Source: an uncultured Nitrospira sp.
GTDB taxonomy: Bacteria > Nitrospirota > Nitrospiria > Nitrospirales > Nitrospiraceae
Reading direction: 5' to 3'
NCBI GenBank assembly: GCA_902500825.1
Contig: CABVRX010000007.1
Location: 62,001-126,000, forward strand
Length of the DNA: 64,000 bases
Shown here in pieces: positions 44,935 to 53,954 of this stretch. Position numbers and translations under genes: made by a program. Under the pieces are notes generated by a model, which made no database searches, had not been told where the DNA came from, and saw nothing but the letters and a program-made list of their open reading frames with translations. The first letter of the stretch is position 1; each line of letters opens with the position of its first letter.

Positions 44935-47568
44935 CTACCGTCTGAGAGTGGTTTCAACCAGGCCAAAAACCTTTTCCAACGCAGCGTCGAGCTTGGCCGG
45001 ATCCTTCCCACCGGCCTGGGCCATTTCCGGCCGGCCACCTCCGGTTCCACCCACCTCAGCCGCCATGACTTTAATAAGCTCGCCGGCTTTGAGCATGCCG
45101 ATCAAGTCTTTCGTCACCACGACCAACAGTGAAACTTTACCGTCGTCGGTCGCCGCCCCCAGCGCGATGACGCCGCTCTTCAGCTTATCCCGAAGCTGAT
45201 CTGCCAACGCTCGCATACCGTTTACATCCAAACCATCCGTCCGCTGCGCGTGCACCGCCACCCCGGCGACTGTCCTGGCTGTCGAGGCGACCGAGGCGCC
45301 GCCGGCCATTTTTAATTTCAACTCTTCCAGCTCCCGCTCCTTGTCTTTGAGCTGCGTCATCAGTTTGCGGGTCTTGACCACCAGCTCGGACTGTCCCGCC
45401 TTCAACAGATCCGACAGCTCACGGACATCGGCTTCAAGCTGTTTCAAGAGTCCGTACGCGCCGCTGCCGGTCTGAGCTTCGATCCGGCGCACACCGGCCG
45501 CCACGCCCCCTTCCGACACAATGCGGAAGAGCCCGATCTCACCAGTCTGCCGGCAATGAGTCCCGCCGCACAGCTCTTTGCTGAACGCTTCGACGCTCAC
45601 GACACGCACCTGTTCGCCGTACTTGTCGCCGAAGAACGCCAGAGCGCCGTTCGCCACGGCGTCTTGAATACTCATCACGTCAGTGCGCACGGCTTCGTTC
45701 TTGCGGATTTCTTCATTCACCGTTGATTCGATATCGTCGATGTCGCGGGACGCGAGCGGTCGAAAATGGGCAAAGTCAAACCGAAGGCGATTGGGTCCGA
45801 CCAGCGATCCGTACTGCTTCACATGCGGTCCGAGTAAATCACGCAGGGCGGCATGGACGAGATGCGTCGCCGTATGATTGCGCGCGGCGTCCCTACGCAG
45901 AGAAGCATTCACCGTCATATGCAGGTGTTCGCCTTCTCGGATGCGTCCCTTTCGGACAGTTCCCTTGTGCAAAATGACCGTCGGCGCCGGCCTCGTCGTC
46001 TCCTTGATATCGACCACCCCTTCAGGACCCGTTAATGTTCCCTGATCTCCGACCTGACCGCCACCTTCCGCATAGAAGGGCGTGACATCCATCGCCAGCT
46101 CGACCGTCTCACCCTCTCCCGCTTCCTTGACGAGTTGTTCGCTTTTCAGAATAGCCTGCAAGACGCCGTCGCTTTCCAGATGTTCATACCCGACGAACGT
46201 CGAAGCCCCGACCCACTTGGCCAATTCCGCGACGGCCGGTCTGGCCGTTTCCTGTTCGAATCCGCCGGTCTTGCGAGCACGAGTCCGCTGCTCTTCGATC
46301 GCTGCATTGAAACCAAGTTCGTCGACAGTCATGTCCTGTTCTCGGCAGGCCTCGGTGATCAAGTCCATGGGGAAACCGTACGTATCATAGAGTTTAAAGA
46401 CGTCCGCCCCTCCCAGGACCGCTCGTTTCGCCGCCTTCACTCGCTCGATCATCTCGTTCAAAATCGGTAGGCCCTGGTCAAGCGTCGCAATGAACCGCTC
46501 CTCCTCGCCCTTCGTTGCTTCGGCGATCGTACCGGATGCCATGCGCACTTCCGGATAGGCAACGGCCATCTGCTCCACAACCGTTGCGCTGAGTTCGTGC
46601 AGAAAAGGCTCGACAATGCCGAGCAGCCGGCCATGCCGGGCCGCGCGGCGCAGAATCCGCCTCAACACATACCCCCGTCCTTCGTTCGACGGCAACACGC
46701 CGTCGGCCATAAGGAAGGTGATCGCTCGCAGATGGTCTGCAATCACACGTATTGAACGGTCCGAGGATTCCTTCTTGCCGTAGTCGACGTGGGCCCGTCC
46801 GGCAATAGCGACAAGCAGCGGCGTGAAGAGATCGCTGTCGTAATTGCTGTAGACCCCCTGGGCCACGGCGGCCAGCCGCTCGAGCCCCATCCCGGTGTCG
46901 ATACTCGGTCTCGGCAACGGATGGAGCGTTCCGGAGGCGTCGCGGTTGTACTGCATGAAGACGAGATTCCAGATCTCGATCACCCGATCGCCCTCGCTGT
47001 TCGGCCGGTCGTCGCCTGGTACGGATGGGCCCTGATCGAAGTGAATTTCCGAACAGGGTCCGCAGGGTCCGGTATCCGCCATCTGCCAGAAGTTGTCTTT
47101 TTCGTCGCATCGAACGATGCGCGACGGCAAGACACCGATCTTCTTCCACAACTTCTCAGCCTCGTCGTCCTCGCGGAAGATTGTCACCCACATCCGGTCT
47201 TTCTGGAGTCCGACGGTCTGCGTCAGAAATTCCCATCCGAATCTGATGGCATCGTCCTTAAAATAATCGCCGAATGAGAAGTTGCCGAGCATCTCGAAGA
47301 ACGTGTGATGTCGCCTGGTGTAGCCGACGTTTTCAAGATCGTTATGTTTTCCGCCGGCGCGAAGGCACTTTTGCACCGACACGGCTCGCTGATAGTGGCG
47401 ACGTTCTTCTCCGAGAAAGACCCGCTTGAATTGATTCATACCAGCGTTGGTGAAGAGCAGGGTCGGGTCTGCCTGTGGAATCAAGGCCGAGCTGGGCACC
47501 GCCTGATGGCCGTGTTCCTCGAAATAACGGATAAAGGCCCGTCGCAGATCAGTCACACTATTCTTCAT
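44935..47568 (-). CDS. alaS: Alanyl-tRNA synthetase
   Basis: Class II synthetase charging tRNA-Ala. N-terminal catalytic core (FLRY-type FIRYFEEHGH, TNAGMNQFKRVFLG, RRHHTFFEMLGNFSFGDYF), an editing domain with HTATHLVHAAL and CGGTHCRQTGEIG (the zinc ligands), and a C-terminal coiled coil and DHH-like region ending GGGRPEMAQAGG. 877 aa is standard. It overlaps the recX end by 11 bases. Confidence 0.96.
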   Translation of the reverse strand: MKNSVTDLRRAFIRYFEEHGHQAVPSSALIPQADPTLLFTNAGMNQFKRVFLGEERRHYQRAVSVQKCLRAGGKHNDLENVGYTRRHHTFFEMLGNFSFGDYFKDDAIRFGWEFLTQTVGLQKDRMWVTIFREDDEAEKLWKKIGVLPSRIVRCDEKDNFWQMADTGPCGPCSEIHFDQGPSVPGDDRPNSEGDRVIEIWNLVFMQYNRDASGTLHPLPRPSIDTGMGLERLAAVAQGVYSNYDSDLFTPLLVAIAGRAHVDYGKKESSDRSIRVIADHLRAITFLMADGVLPSNEGRGYVLRRILRRAARHGRLLGIVEPFLHELSATVVEQMAVAYPEVRMASGTIAEATKGEEERFIATLDQGLPILNEMIERVKAAKRAVLGGADVFKLYDTYGFPMDLITEACREQDMTVDELGFNAAIEEQRTRARKTGGFEQETARPAVAELAKWVGASTFVGYEHLESDGVLQAILKSEQLVKEAGEGETVELAMDVTPFYAEGGGQVGDQGTLTGPEGVVDIKETTRPAPTVILHKGTVRKGRIREGEHLHMTVNASLRRDAARNHTATHLVHAALRDLLGPHVKQYGSLVGPNRLRFDFAHFRPLASRDIDDIESTVNEEIRKNEAVRTDVMSIQDAVANGALAFFGDKYGEQVRVVSVEAFSKELCGGTHCRQTGEIGLFRIVSEGGVAAGVRRIEAQTGSGAYGLLKQLEADVRELSDLLKAGQSELVVKTRKLMTQLKDKERELEELKLKMAGGASVASTARTVAGVAVHAQRTDGLDVNGMRALADQLRDKLKSGVIALGAATDDGKVSLLVVVTKDLIGMLKAGELIKVMAAEVGGTGGGRPEMAQAGGKDPAKLDAALEKVFGLVETTLRR

Positions 47569-48055
47569 AAACAGCTTCCTCGTTGATCTTGGACTCCTCT
47601 ATCATACGATTGATGGTCTCCCCACTGAAACCCCTCTGACGGAGAAGACGCCCTAGCTGGGACAAGGTCAACCGACGGCCATGACGTTGCGCGGCCTGCA
47701 GGACTCGATGGGCCACAACCTCTTCGCTTGCAGCACCAAACGCATCGGCGATCACCCGATTCGCCAGAATCTCCGCTATCCCCTTGGCCTGCAATTCCGC
47801 CTTCAGCCGTTCTTGCCCCATCGGCCGGGAGGCTAGCCGGTTGTCGACCCATCGCCGCGCGTAGTCATCGTCGTTGAGATAGCTGAGGTCGGTCAAACGG
47901 CGAACGATTTGCCGTACCTGAATGGGCGAGGCTCCTTTGGATGCGAGATACTGCTCGACTTGAGCGACGGTCCGATCTCGACTTGCGAGAAACCGTATCC
48001 CGAGCTGCATCCAATCTCCGAGGGACGATCGGCTCCTTCGCTTCGGCGATTTCAC
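47558..48055 (-). CDS. recX: Regulatory protein RecX
   Basis: Binds and inhibits RecA filaments. Three-helix RecX repeats are visible: RFLASRDRTVAQVEQYLASKG, LSYLNDDDYARRWVDNRLASRPMGQERLKAELQAKGI and the C-terminal RRLTLSQLGRLLRQRGFSGETI. 165 aa is normal. It starts nine bases after recA ends, the classic recA-recX order. Confidence 0.92.
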   Translation of the reverse strand: MKSPKRRSRSSLGDWMQLGIRFLASRDRTVAQVEQYLASKGASPIQVRQIVRRLTDLSYLNDDDYARRWVDNRLASRPMGQERLKAELQAKGIAEILANRVIADAFGAASEEVVAHRVLQAAQRHGRRLTLSQLGRLLRQRGFSGETINRMIEESKINEEAVYEE

Positions 48056-48064
48056 CGCGTGCCG

Positions 48065-49135
48065 CTATCGATGCGCCCGTTTTTCTTCACTTCGCGAAAC
48101 AGGTTTTTCTTCTTTGTTCTCAGCCTTTTTCTCACCCCGCGCCGGAACACCTGCCGCTTCGCGAAGTTTCATTTCGATCTCGCGGGCTGCGGATACATTA
48201 TTCTTGAGAAAATCTCGAGCAGCATCCCGCCCCTGGCCGATCCGTTCACTCTTGTAGGAATACCAGGCACCGGATTTTTCGATAATTTTCTTGTCAACGC
48301 CCATATCCACGAGTTCGCCGGTCTTGGAAATACCCTCGGCGAACATGATGTCGAACTCCGCCTGACGGAACGGCGGCGCCATCTTGTTCTTCACGACCTT
48401 CACGCGGACTCGGCTGCCCATCACATCCTGACCTTCTTTGATCGATTCGATGCGACGGATGTCCAACCGGACGGACGAATAGAATTTGAGCGCATTCCCT
48501 CCCGTGGTGGTCTCTGGATTCCCGAACATCACACCGAGCTTCATCCGAATCTGATTGATGAAGATCACCGTAGTCAGTGACTTCGCGATTGCAGCCGTGA
48601 GCTTTCTGAGCGCTTGTGACATCAACCGCGCCTGAAGGCCCATATGGGCATCGCCCATTTCACCTTCGATCTCCGCACGAGGGGTCAAGGCCGCCACCGA
48701 ATCGACGACGATCAAATCAATCGCTCCGCTACGGACTAACGTTTCAGCGATCTCCAATGCCTGTTCACCCGTATCCGGCTGCGAAACGAGGAGATCATCT
48801 GCCTGCACACCCAGCTTCTTGGCATAGGTCAAATCGAGCGCATGCTCGGCGTCGATGAACGCGGCTACTCCGCCCGCCTTCTGTACCTCGGCAATACAGT
48901 GCAGCGTCATGGTCGTCTTCCCGGAGGCCTCCGGCCCAAAGATCTCGATCACTCGTCCGCGAGGAAGTCCACCGACTCCCAGGGCGATATCGAGGGTCAA
49001 CGATCCCGTAGAAATCGCCGGCACATTGACCTTCTCCTCAGCTCCCAGCTTCATGATCGCGCCCTTCCCATATTGTTTCTCGATCTGGGACAGGGCTAGG
49101 TCAAGCGCGCGCTTCTTATCGTCTTTTTCGGACAT
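48065..49135 (-). CDS. recA: Recombinase RecA
   Basis: ATP-dependent strand exchange and LexA co-protease. [13 protein letters not shown], Walker [10 protein letters not shown] (about 66-74), [39 protein letters not shown] and a charged C-terminal tail rich in E, K and R. 356 aa. AGAGGAG lies seven bases before the ATG. First gene of the recA-recX-alaS-ruvX-mltG-deoC run. Confidence 0.97.
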   Translation of the reverse strand: MSEKDDKKRALDLALSQIEKQYGKGAIMKLGAEEKVNVPAISTGSLTLDIALGVGGLPRGRVIEIFGPEASGKTTMTLHCIAEVQKAGGVAAFIDAEHALDLTYAKKLGVQADDLLVSQPDTGEQALEIAETLVRSGAIDLIVVDSVAALTPRAEIEGEMGDAHMGLQARLMSQALRKLTAAIAKSLTTVIFINQIRMKLGVMFGNPETTTGGNALKFYSSVRLDIRRIESIKEGQDVMGSRVRVKVVKNKMAPPFRQAEFDIMFAEGISKTGELVDMGVDKKIIEKSGAWYSYKSERIGQGRDAARDFLKNNVSAAREIEMKLREAAGVPARGEKKAENKEEKPVSRSEEKRAHR

Positions 49136-49179
49136 ACAGATCTCCTCTAGGATGACAGGGCTAAATCCGGTGGATTATA

Positions 49180-49215
49180 CCCAAGCGACAGAGGGAAACC
49201 TAGTCTGAATCTAAG
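49180..49215. repeat. Direct repeat copy 1 (36 bp), upstream of recA
   Basis: Matches 50455-50490 at 33 of 36 positions (begins CCCAAGCGACAGAGGGAAAC). The two copies flank the DUF697 gene. Confidence 0.75.
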
Positions 49216-49221
49216 GCAAGC

Positions 49222-49236
49222 GAACACTCACCGTTC
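49222..49236. promoter_or_regulatory. Possible SOS-type operator (GAAC-N7-GTTC) upstream of recA
   Basis: An inverted GAAC/GTTC pair spaced by seven bases lies about 90 bases upstream of the recA start. Spacing differs from the canonical GAAC-N4-GTTC box, so this is tentative. Confidence 0.25.
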
Positions 49237-49428
49237 TGAAACCATATATCGTTCAAATTCGCATCAAAAAAGCAGCTTGGCCTTATTATATCCCGTTACT
49301 TCAACTGCCGGCCTTGAATGGAATACCCGCATTCGTTAGGATGACACAGACAACAGAGCATGCGATCTCGGCGCGATCTCGCGTCGGCCAGTCAAATCGC
49401 GTGAGGCAGACCGAGAGAGCCGCCGCAC

Positions 49429-50406
49429 ATGCCCGATCCAGTTGACCAGGCCATCCCCGCCAATCCTCGATGGAAACCGCCATTCTGGGCATTAATCGGA
49501 TGCGGCGTCCTTCTCTTTTTAAGCCTCATCGCCCTTGCCAACGTGCTGGATATCGGTGAGCGCCTCAGCCGCCTCCATCCCGCGCTGGAATTCTCGTTCT
49601 ACGCACTGGTCCTCTGCGCCATCTATGGCTTGCTCATCAGGCCGGTGCTCTCCGTCATCAGCATGACCACACACCCGCTTCAGCGCGTACTCGTCTCTGA
49701 CAGCAGCGTGACCCAGAAGGAATACAAGGCCGTGGCCAGGCGCTTTCTCCGGAGCGGCGATCTGTCGGCGGAGGTCGCGAAGAGATTGGAGAAGTCGGTG
49801 TGGTCTGGTGTGGGGTTGGAGCAGGAGGTCAAAGCCGCGCTTACAGAGAAACGCATGCGCTCAAGCCAGATTGTGAAAGACCATGCACGGCTGGCGTTTC
49901 TCAGCACGGCCGTCATTCAAAACGGCAGCCTCGATGCGCTGATGCTGGCTTATGCCAACCTCAAACTCGTGCGCGCCCTCGTCACTCACTTCGGCTTTCG
50001 GCCGTCGTATCCCGCGCTGTTGACGATGTATGGACAAATCCTCGCCGCGGCGTTGATCGCCGAGCGAGTTGAGGACATGCAATTGGAGGATGTATTTCCG
50101 CCCTTGAGCGCGTCGGTCGGCGGCGGCGTCATGTCCGTCATCCCCGGCATGCATCTGATCATTCACGCGCTGTTGCAAGGGATGGGGAGCGCGTTCCTCA
50201 CGTTACGGACCGGTTACCTCACTGAAGAATATATTCTCCGCGGGGCACAGGCCTTTGATCGCCGACGGGAACGTCAATCGGCCAATCGACGCGCGGCGAA
50301 AGAATTACTCGGCGTCGTCCTGACCACTGCGGCCCAACTCCCCGCCTCCATGCGCACGCTCCTGAAAGCCGTCAACCTCTTCCGCGAACCGATTCATCAG
50401 GCATAA
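49429..50406 (+). CDS. DUF697/YcjF-like membrane protein, 325 aa
   Basis: Two N-terminal transmembrane helices (FWALIGCGVLLFLSLIALAN and FSFYALVLCAIYGLLIRPVL) precede a soluble helical part and a C-terminal DUF697-like region with hydrophobic stretches (LLTMYGQILAAALIAERVED, VGGGVMSVIPGMHLIIHALLQGMG). DUF697 proteins are often tied to GTPases and stress, but no GTPase gene is adjacent. The gene and its flanks lie between two 36-bp direct repeats. Confidence 0.7.
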   Translation: MPDPVDQAIPANPRWKPPFWALIGCGVLLFLSLIALANVLDIGERLSRLHPALEFSFYALVLCAIYGLLIRPVLSVISMTTHPLQRVLVSDSSVTQKEYKAVARRFLRSGDLSAEVAKRLEKSVWSGVGLEQEVKAALTEKRMRSSQIVKDHARLAFLSTAVIQNGSLDALMLAYANLKLVRALVTHFGFRPSYPALLTMYGQILAAALIAERVEDMQLEDVFPPLSASVGGGVMSVIPGMHLIIHALLQGMGSAFLTLRTGYLTEEYILRGAQAFDRRRERQSANRRAAKELLGVVLTTAAQLPASMRTLLKAVNLFREPIHQA

Positions 50407-50755
50407 CGCCAAAAGGCTCATGTCAAGAGACGACTCCCGACCCTTTTGCCGTCTCCCAAGCGACAGAGGGAAACTTAGTCTAAATCTGAGAGCCAGGAAG
50501 CTCTCGCACTAATTGGACTCGGTCTGTAGTGCCGAACGTTAAATGTGACTTCTACAGAGCGCGCTTGCCTCTGTTACGTTCTTGCAACTGCAGAAACGCG
50601 CTGCTGGAGCGGAATGCCAGCGAACCCCAAAGCCCATCATATGAGAGTGGCTACACGCCGCGCTTGTGAGGTAGACTTGCTATTCATAACTGAGACTGCC
50701 GTGTCATGTTTTCGCGGTAGACTTCGACAACCCCAACTGTTAGCTACTCAATCTC
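50407..50755. other. 349 bases without a gene
   Basis: Holds direct repeat copy 2 at its left; otherwise nothing recognised. Confidence 0.5.
50455..50490. repeat. Direct repeat copy 2 (36 bp)
   Basis: Near-copy of 49180-49215, 1.27 kb away in the same orientation, with three base differences. Confidence 0.75.
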
Positions 50756-51425
50756 GTGGAAGCCTGGCAAACCGTTCTTCTAGCCATTGGTGGGAACACT
50801 GCGCTACTTGCCGCTCTCGGCTTATTAAGCAAGTCACTTCTAGAGAAGATCTTGGCCTGAGACTCTGCGCGATTTGAGTCGGAACTTAGAGCTAAAGCCG
50901 AAGCTGCGATTGAGCATCTACGGTCAGAACTTCAACTCAAAACAATCGAGCATCAAGTGCGTTTTTCCAAACTCCACGAACGCCGTGCAACCGTCATTGC
51001 CGAGCTAAACGCTCACTTGGCGGAAGCCTTGCGGGAAGCAGAAAGTTTCTTGTCGCCAATGGAGTTTGTAGGAGAACCTAACTAAGGAGCAGAGGCGCTG
51101 CACTGCGATGAACAAGCTCTCGGAACTATACCGTTATTTTGACAAACATCGTATTTATCTGCCAAATGAACTGTGTAAGTCGTTGGAGCAGCTTATCCGA
51201 GAAGTCCAACGGCTCGTCATAGAATTTGGTGTCTACACTAAATATCACGATGGTTCGCTAAACCTCGCTGCTCACCAGGCGAAGGAAAACGCATGGATCG
51301 GTGGCTGGGAAGCAATTAAGAATCAAGTGCCTCCCGCTCGAAAGCAACTTGAAAATGAGTTTCGCAAACTACTGGGCGCAGCCAGTTCTCCCATTAAGCA
51401 GATGCCAGTGGCAAACAGATACTGA
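50756..51425 (+). pseudogene. Broken hypothetical membrane/coiled-coil gene (nonsense + frameshift)
   Basis: From GTG 50756 the frame encodes AWQTVLLAIGGNTALLAALG, then hits TGA at 50858-50860. It continues in the same frame with FESELRAKAEAAIEHLRSEL and HQVRFSKLHERRATVIAEL to SFLSPMEFVGEPN and a TAA near 51083. The rest is in another frame (SELYRYFDKHRIYLPNELCK ... ARKQLENEFRKLLGA), ending at 51425. Together they make one familiar hypothetical protein, a helix followed by a coiled coil with an RFSKLHERRA motif. It is inactivated by one stop and one frameshift around 51083. Confidence 0.75.
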
Positions 51426-51504
51426 CCGAGCGGCTTCCGCCGAAAAGCCCAAGAATAGCCATTCATCAGTTGACTCTTTTACCTTCACCGTTCACTCCTT
51501 ACGC

Positions 51505-51625
51505 ATGATGCTCGTCCCTGACGCGAGTCCATTGATTACGCTGGCTCGGATCGGCTCGCTCGGCTTGTTTGCGTCAGCTGGCTTATCAGATCATCATTCC
51601 AGATGCGGCCATTTGGAAAGCATGA
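51505..51625 (+). pseudogene. Remnant of a PIN-domain (DUF3368/VapC-like) toxin gene
   Basis: ATG 51505 (or 51508) encodes MLVPDASPLITLARIGSLGL, the N-terminus of DUF3368 PIN proteins with the first catalytic Asp. After a frameshift near 51575 the reading continues as LAYQIIIPDAAIWKA and stops at 51625. The remaining two thirds of the gene and any antitoxin partner are missing. Confidence 0.6.
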
Positions 51626-51639
51626 GCCTCCCCTGACAG

Positions 51640-51683
51640 TTAGGTATTGACCTAAACGACTACATGGGCATATAGTTAGGCCT
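51640..51683 (+). promoter_or_regulatory. Promoter and ArsR-type operator of the arsR-AHSA1 operon
   Basis: TTGACC (51647-51652) and TATAGT (51671-51676) are separated by 18 bases. The perfect palindrome TTAGGTATTGACCTAA (51640-51655) covers the -35 box, and a second palindrome TAGGCCTA (51677-51684) spans the expected start of transcription. The start codon follows the -10 box by seven bases, with no Shine-Dalgarno. This suggests an autoregulated, leaderless message. Confidence 0.65.
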
Positions 51684-52022
51684 ATGACTAACCAACCCAT
51701 ACAGCTCGATGACGTCTTTCACGCTTTGGGAGACCCAACCAGGCGAGCCGTGCTCGAACGACTGAGCAAGAAGCCTGCTCCTGTCAGCGAATTGGCAGCA
51801 CTCTTTGATATGGCACTACCGTCGTTTATGCAGCACCTGAATGTGTTGGAAGAGTGTGGTTTGGCGCGCTCCTCCAAGGCCGGCCGTGTACGAACCTATC
51901 AGCTCGAACCGAAAGCGCTAAGAGCAGCCGAACAGTGGATGGCAAAACACCGGGCGATCTGGGAAGTCCGTCTCAATCAGCTCGACGACTATCTTAATAA
52001 AATGAAGGAGACCGACCGATGA
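51684..52022 (+). CDS. ArsR-family winged-helix transcriptional repressor, 112 aa
   Basis: Helix-turn-helix core: [63 protein letters not shown] in total. No CxC metal site is seen, so it is not a classical metal sensor; it belongs to the ArsR branch paired with AHSA1/SRPBCC proteins. Its stop overlaps the start of the next gene (ATGA), and two palindromes lie in its promoter. Confidence 0.9.
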   Translation: MTNQPIQLDDVFHALGDPTRRAVLERLSKKPAPVSELAALFDMALPSFMQHLNVLEECGLARSSKAGRVRTYQLEPKALRAAEQWMAKHRAIWEVRLNQLDDYLNKMKETDR

Positions 52023-52528
52023 CGATTTTGCAATATCAGCCCGATCCTCGACTTGACCTAGTCCTTGAACGCATCGTCGATGTACCCACAGAACTGATCT
52101 GGAAGGCATGGACCTCGCCGGAACACCTCAAACCCTGGTTCACTCCGGAGCCATGGAAAACAATCGATTGCGAAATCGATTTGCGGCCGGGCGGGAAGTT
52201 CCGGACGGTCATGCGTTCACCGGAAGGTCAGGAGTTTCCGCACATTGGCTGTTATCTTGAGATCGTCACGAACGAGAAACTAGTCTGGACGAACGCCTTG
52301 CTGCCCGGCTATCGACCGGCACCTCTGCCCGCTGAGACTGAGGCCACCTGCGACTCGTTCTTCTTTACAGCCATTCTGCTCCTTCAACGGCATCAGAAGG
52401 GAACCAAGTACACGGCGCTGGCGATCCACAGAGACGAAGCGGGTCAGACGCAGCATGAGAAAATGGGATTCCGTGAAGGCTGGGGCAAGGTACTCGATCA
52501 GCTGGTGGCTTATGTGAAAACACTCTAG
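52019..52528 (+). CDS. SRPBCC/AHSA1-domain protein, 169 aa
   Basis: [26 protein letters not shown] at the N-terminus, [17 protein letters not shown] and the terminal [20 protein letters not shown] are typical of AHSA1-like SRPBCC proteins, a hydrophobic-ligand cavity fold. Overlap of four bases with the arsR-type gene indicates one operon; the pair is common and its ligand is usually unknown. Confidence 0.9.
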   Translation: MTILQYQPDPRLDLVLERIVDVPTELIWKAWTSPEHLKPWFTPEPWKTIDCEIDLRPGGKFRTVMRSPEGQEFPHIGCYLEIVTNEKLVWTNALLPGYRPAPLPAETEATCDSFFFTAILLLQRHQKGTKYTALAIHRDEAGQTQHEKMGFREGWGKVLDQLVAYVKTL

Positions 52529-52751
52529 CTTGAAACTCCGCACGGGGCGGTGAGCGCCTCAAATGAAACGCTATAGAGGATCGTAACGGAGTAGTAATCT
52601 CTTTTCGGTAGAGACACTGCTTGGGTCATGGATCGGCTTGCATGCAGCACCGAACGGCTTCGACCAAAAACCCGAGAATGGCCTTTCCCTGTTGACTCTC
52701 TCACCATCTCACTTATAAGTTCTCGCTCGCGATTCACTTGTGACGCGGGAG

Positions 52752-53297
52752 ATGAAGTCGGTCATGTTATTGCGGGGCCCAGTCTTCTGTACGCTTGCGC
52801 TTATTCTCTTGAGCGGCTGTGTCACGCCGCCCGAGGAGAAGCTACGACTGGCCGCCGCTGAGGGAAATCTTCTCCGAGTGGAGACATTCCTTGGACAGGG
52901 AGTCAGTGCCCAAGCAGTCGATGAGCGTGGCGCGACTCCCCTCTACCTGGCGGCAAAGAATGGGCATCGGGATATCGCGGCACTCCTGCTGGAACAAGGA
53001 GCAGTCATAAACTCTGCGAAACAGGACGGCGTCACACCGCTCTTCATCGCAGTGCAAACAGGACAGCGGGATGTGGTCGCTCTGCTTCTTGAAAAAGGAG
53101 CGGATGTGAACACACAGGCTCAGATAGGGGGAGTGACACTGTTGCATGTCGGGGCGTATCGCGGCGACGAGAAGATCGTCACCTTCCTTCTTCAGCATGG
53201 AGCGGATAAGAATGCCAGAATGTCGTCCGGAGAACGCCCTGTGGACCTGGCTCGTCAGCAGGGCCATACGGCTCTGATTTCGCTCCTCGATCCATAA
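52752..53297 (+). CDS. Ankyrin-repeat lipoprotein, ~181 aa
   Basis: A lipoprotein signal (hydrophobic stretch ending LILLSGC, Cys as lipid site) precedes about four ankyrin repeats (GATPLYLAAKNGHRDIAALLLEQGA; GVTPLFIAVQTGQRDVVALLLEKGA; GVTLLHVGAYRGDEKIVTFLLQHGA; ERPVDLARQQGHTALISLL). Periplasmic protein-protein binding is likely. The start is uncertain (GTG 52740, ATG 52752 or ATG 52764); 52764 would leave GGGAG twelve bases upstream. Confidence 0.8.
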   Translation: MKSVMLLRGPVFCTLALILLSGCVTPPEEKLRLAAAEGNLLRVETFLGQGVSAQAVDERGATPLYLAAKNGHRDIAALLLEQGAVINSAKQDGVTPLFIAVQTGQRDVVALLLEKGADVNTQAQIGGVTLLHVGAYRGDEKIVTFLLQHGADKNARMSSGERPVDLARQQGHTALISLLDP

Positions 53298-53339
53298 CGG
53301 CGATGCGCAGAGGAAGAGGAATTGAGATCTGGGCTGCTG

Positions 53340-53954
53340 CTAATCGCAGGAACCCTCTTCCACCTCCCATAGCTTCGTATAGAGCGGTCCGGTCGGACGT
53401 AGTTTGCTTTTCATCAACACAAGCGCCCCAACGGTGATGGCACCTACGGAGAGTGGGCGATCACAAACGCCGCTCTGAGACAGTCGCTGCCCCACTTGTC
53501 GATCGCCGGCCTTGATCCGTGCCAGCGTCAGGTGCGGCGTAAAGGGTTTATCATCCGTCAAAAAACCGAGTGAACGGCAACAGGTTTCTATCTCCCGATG
53601 CAACGCAGCCAATCGGTTGGCTGCGTCACTGTTGAACCACTGTTCAGATGGGCCGACCCACAGCACGCGCGGTTGCCGAAGATTTGGGAACGCCTGGAGC
53701 CGATCGATGGGAATCTGAATGGGGGGATGGGATCGCCTGACGGTTGCCATGGCTTCGCGCAGCCGAGCAACGAGTTGTTCGTCAGTGTCGCCGAGAAACC
53801 TGATGGTGAGATGAATGGACGACGGCTGCACCCAGGTGATCCGGATATCTTTTGAAGACTCACGGTCGAGCCGTTGTCGCAAATCTTGTTGAGCCAGCGA
53901 GATCTGGTTACGGAGATCGCCTCCCAGTTCCACGGCAAGAAACGTTCGGATCAT
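53340..53954 (-). CDS. thpR: RNA 2',3'-cyclic phosphodiesterase (ThpR/LigT)
   Basis: Two HxT motifs, HLTIRF and HLTLAR, form the active site of the 2H phosphoesterase fold, with RTFLAVEL at the N-terminus and TLWVGP-type LWVGPSE in the middle. ATG 53954 overlaps the cinA stop (ATGA), which fixes the start and shows coupling. cinA-thpR is a common pair. Confidence 0.9.
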   Translation of the reverse strand: MIRTFLAVELGGDLRNQISLAQQDLRQRLDRESSKDIRITWVQPSSIHLTIRFLGDTDEQLVARLREAMATVRRSHPPIQIPIDRLQAFPNLRQPRVLWVGPSEQWFNSDAANRLAALHREIETCCRSLGFLTDDKPFTPHLTLARIKAGDRQVGQRLSQSGVCDRPLSVGAITVGALVLMKSKLRPTGPLYTKLWEVEEGSCD

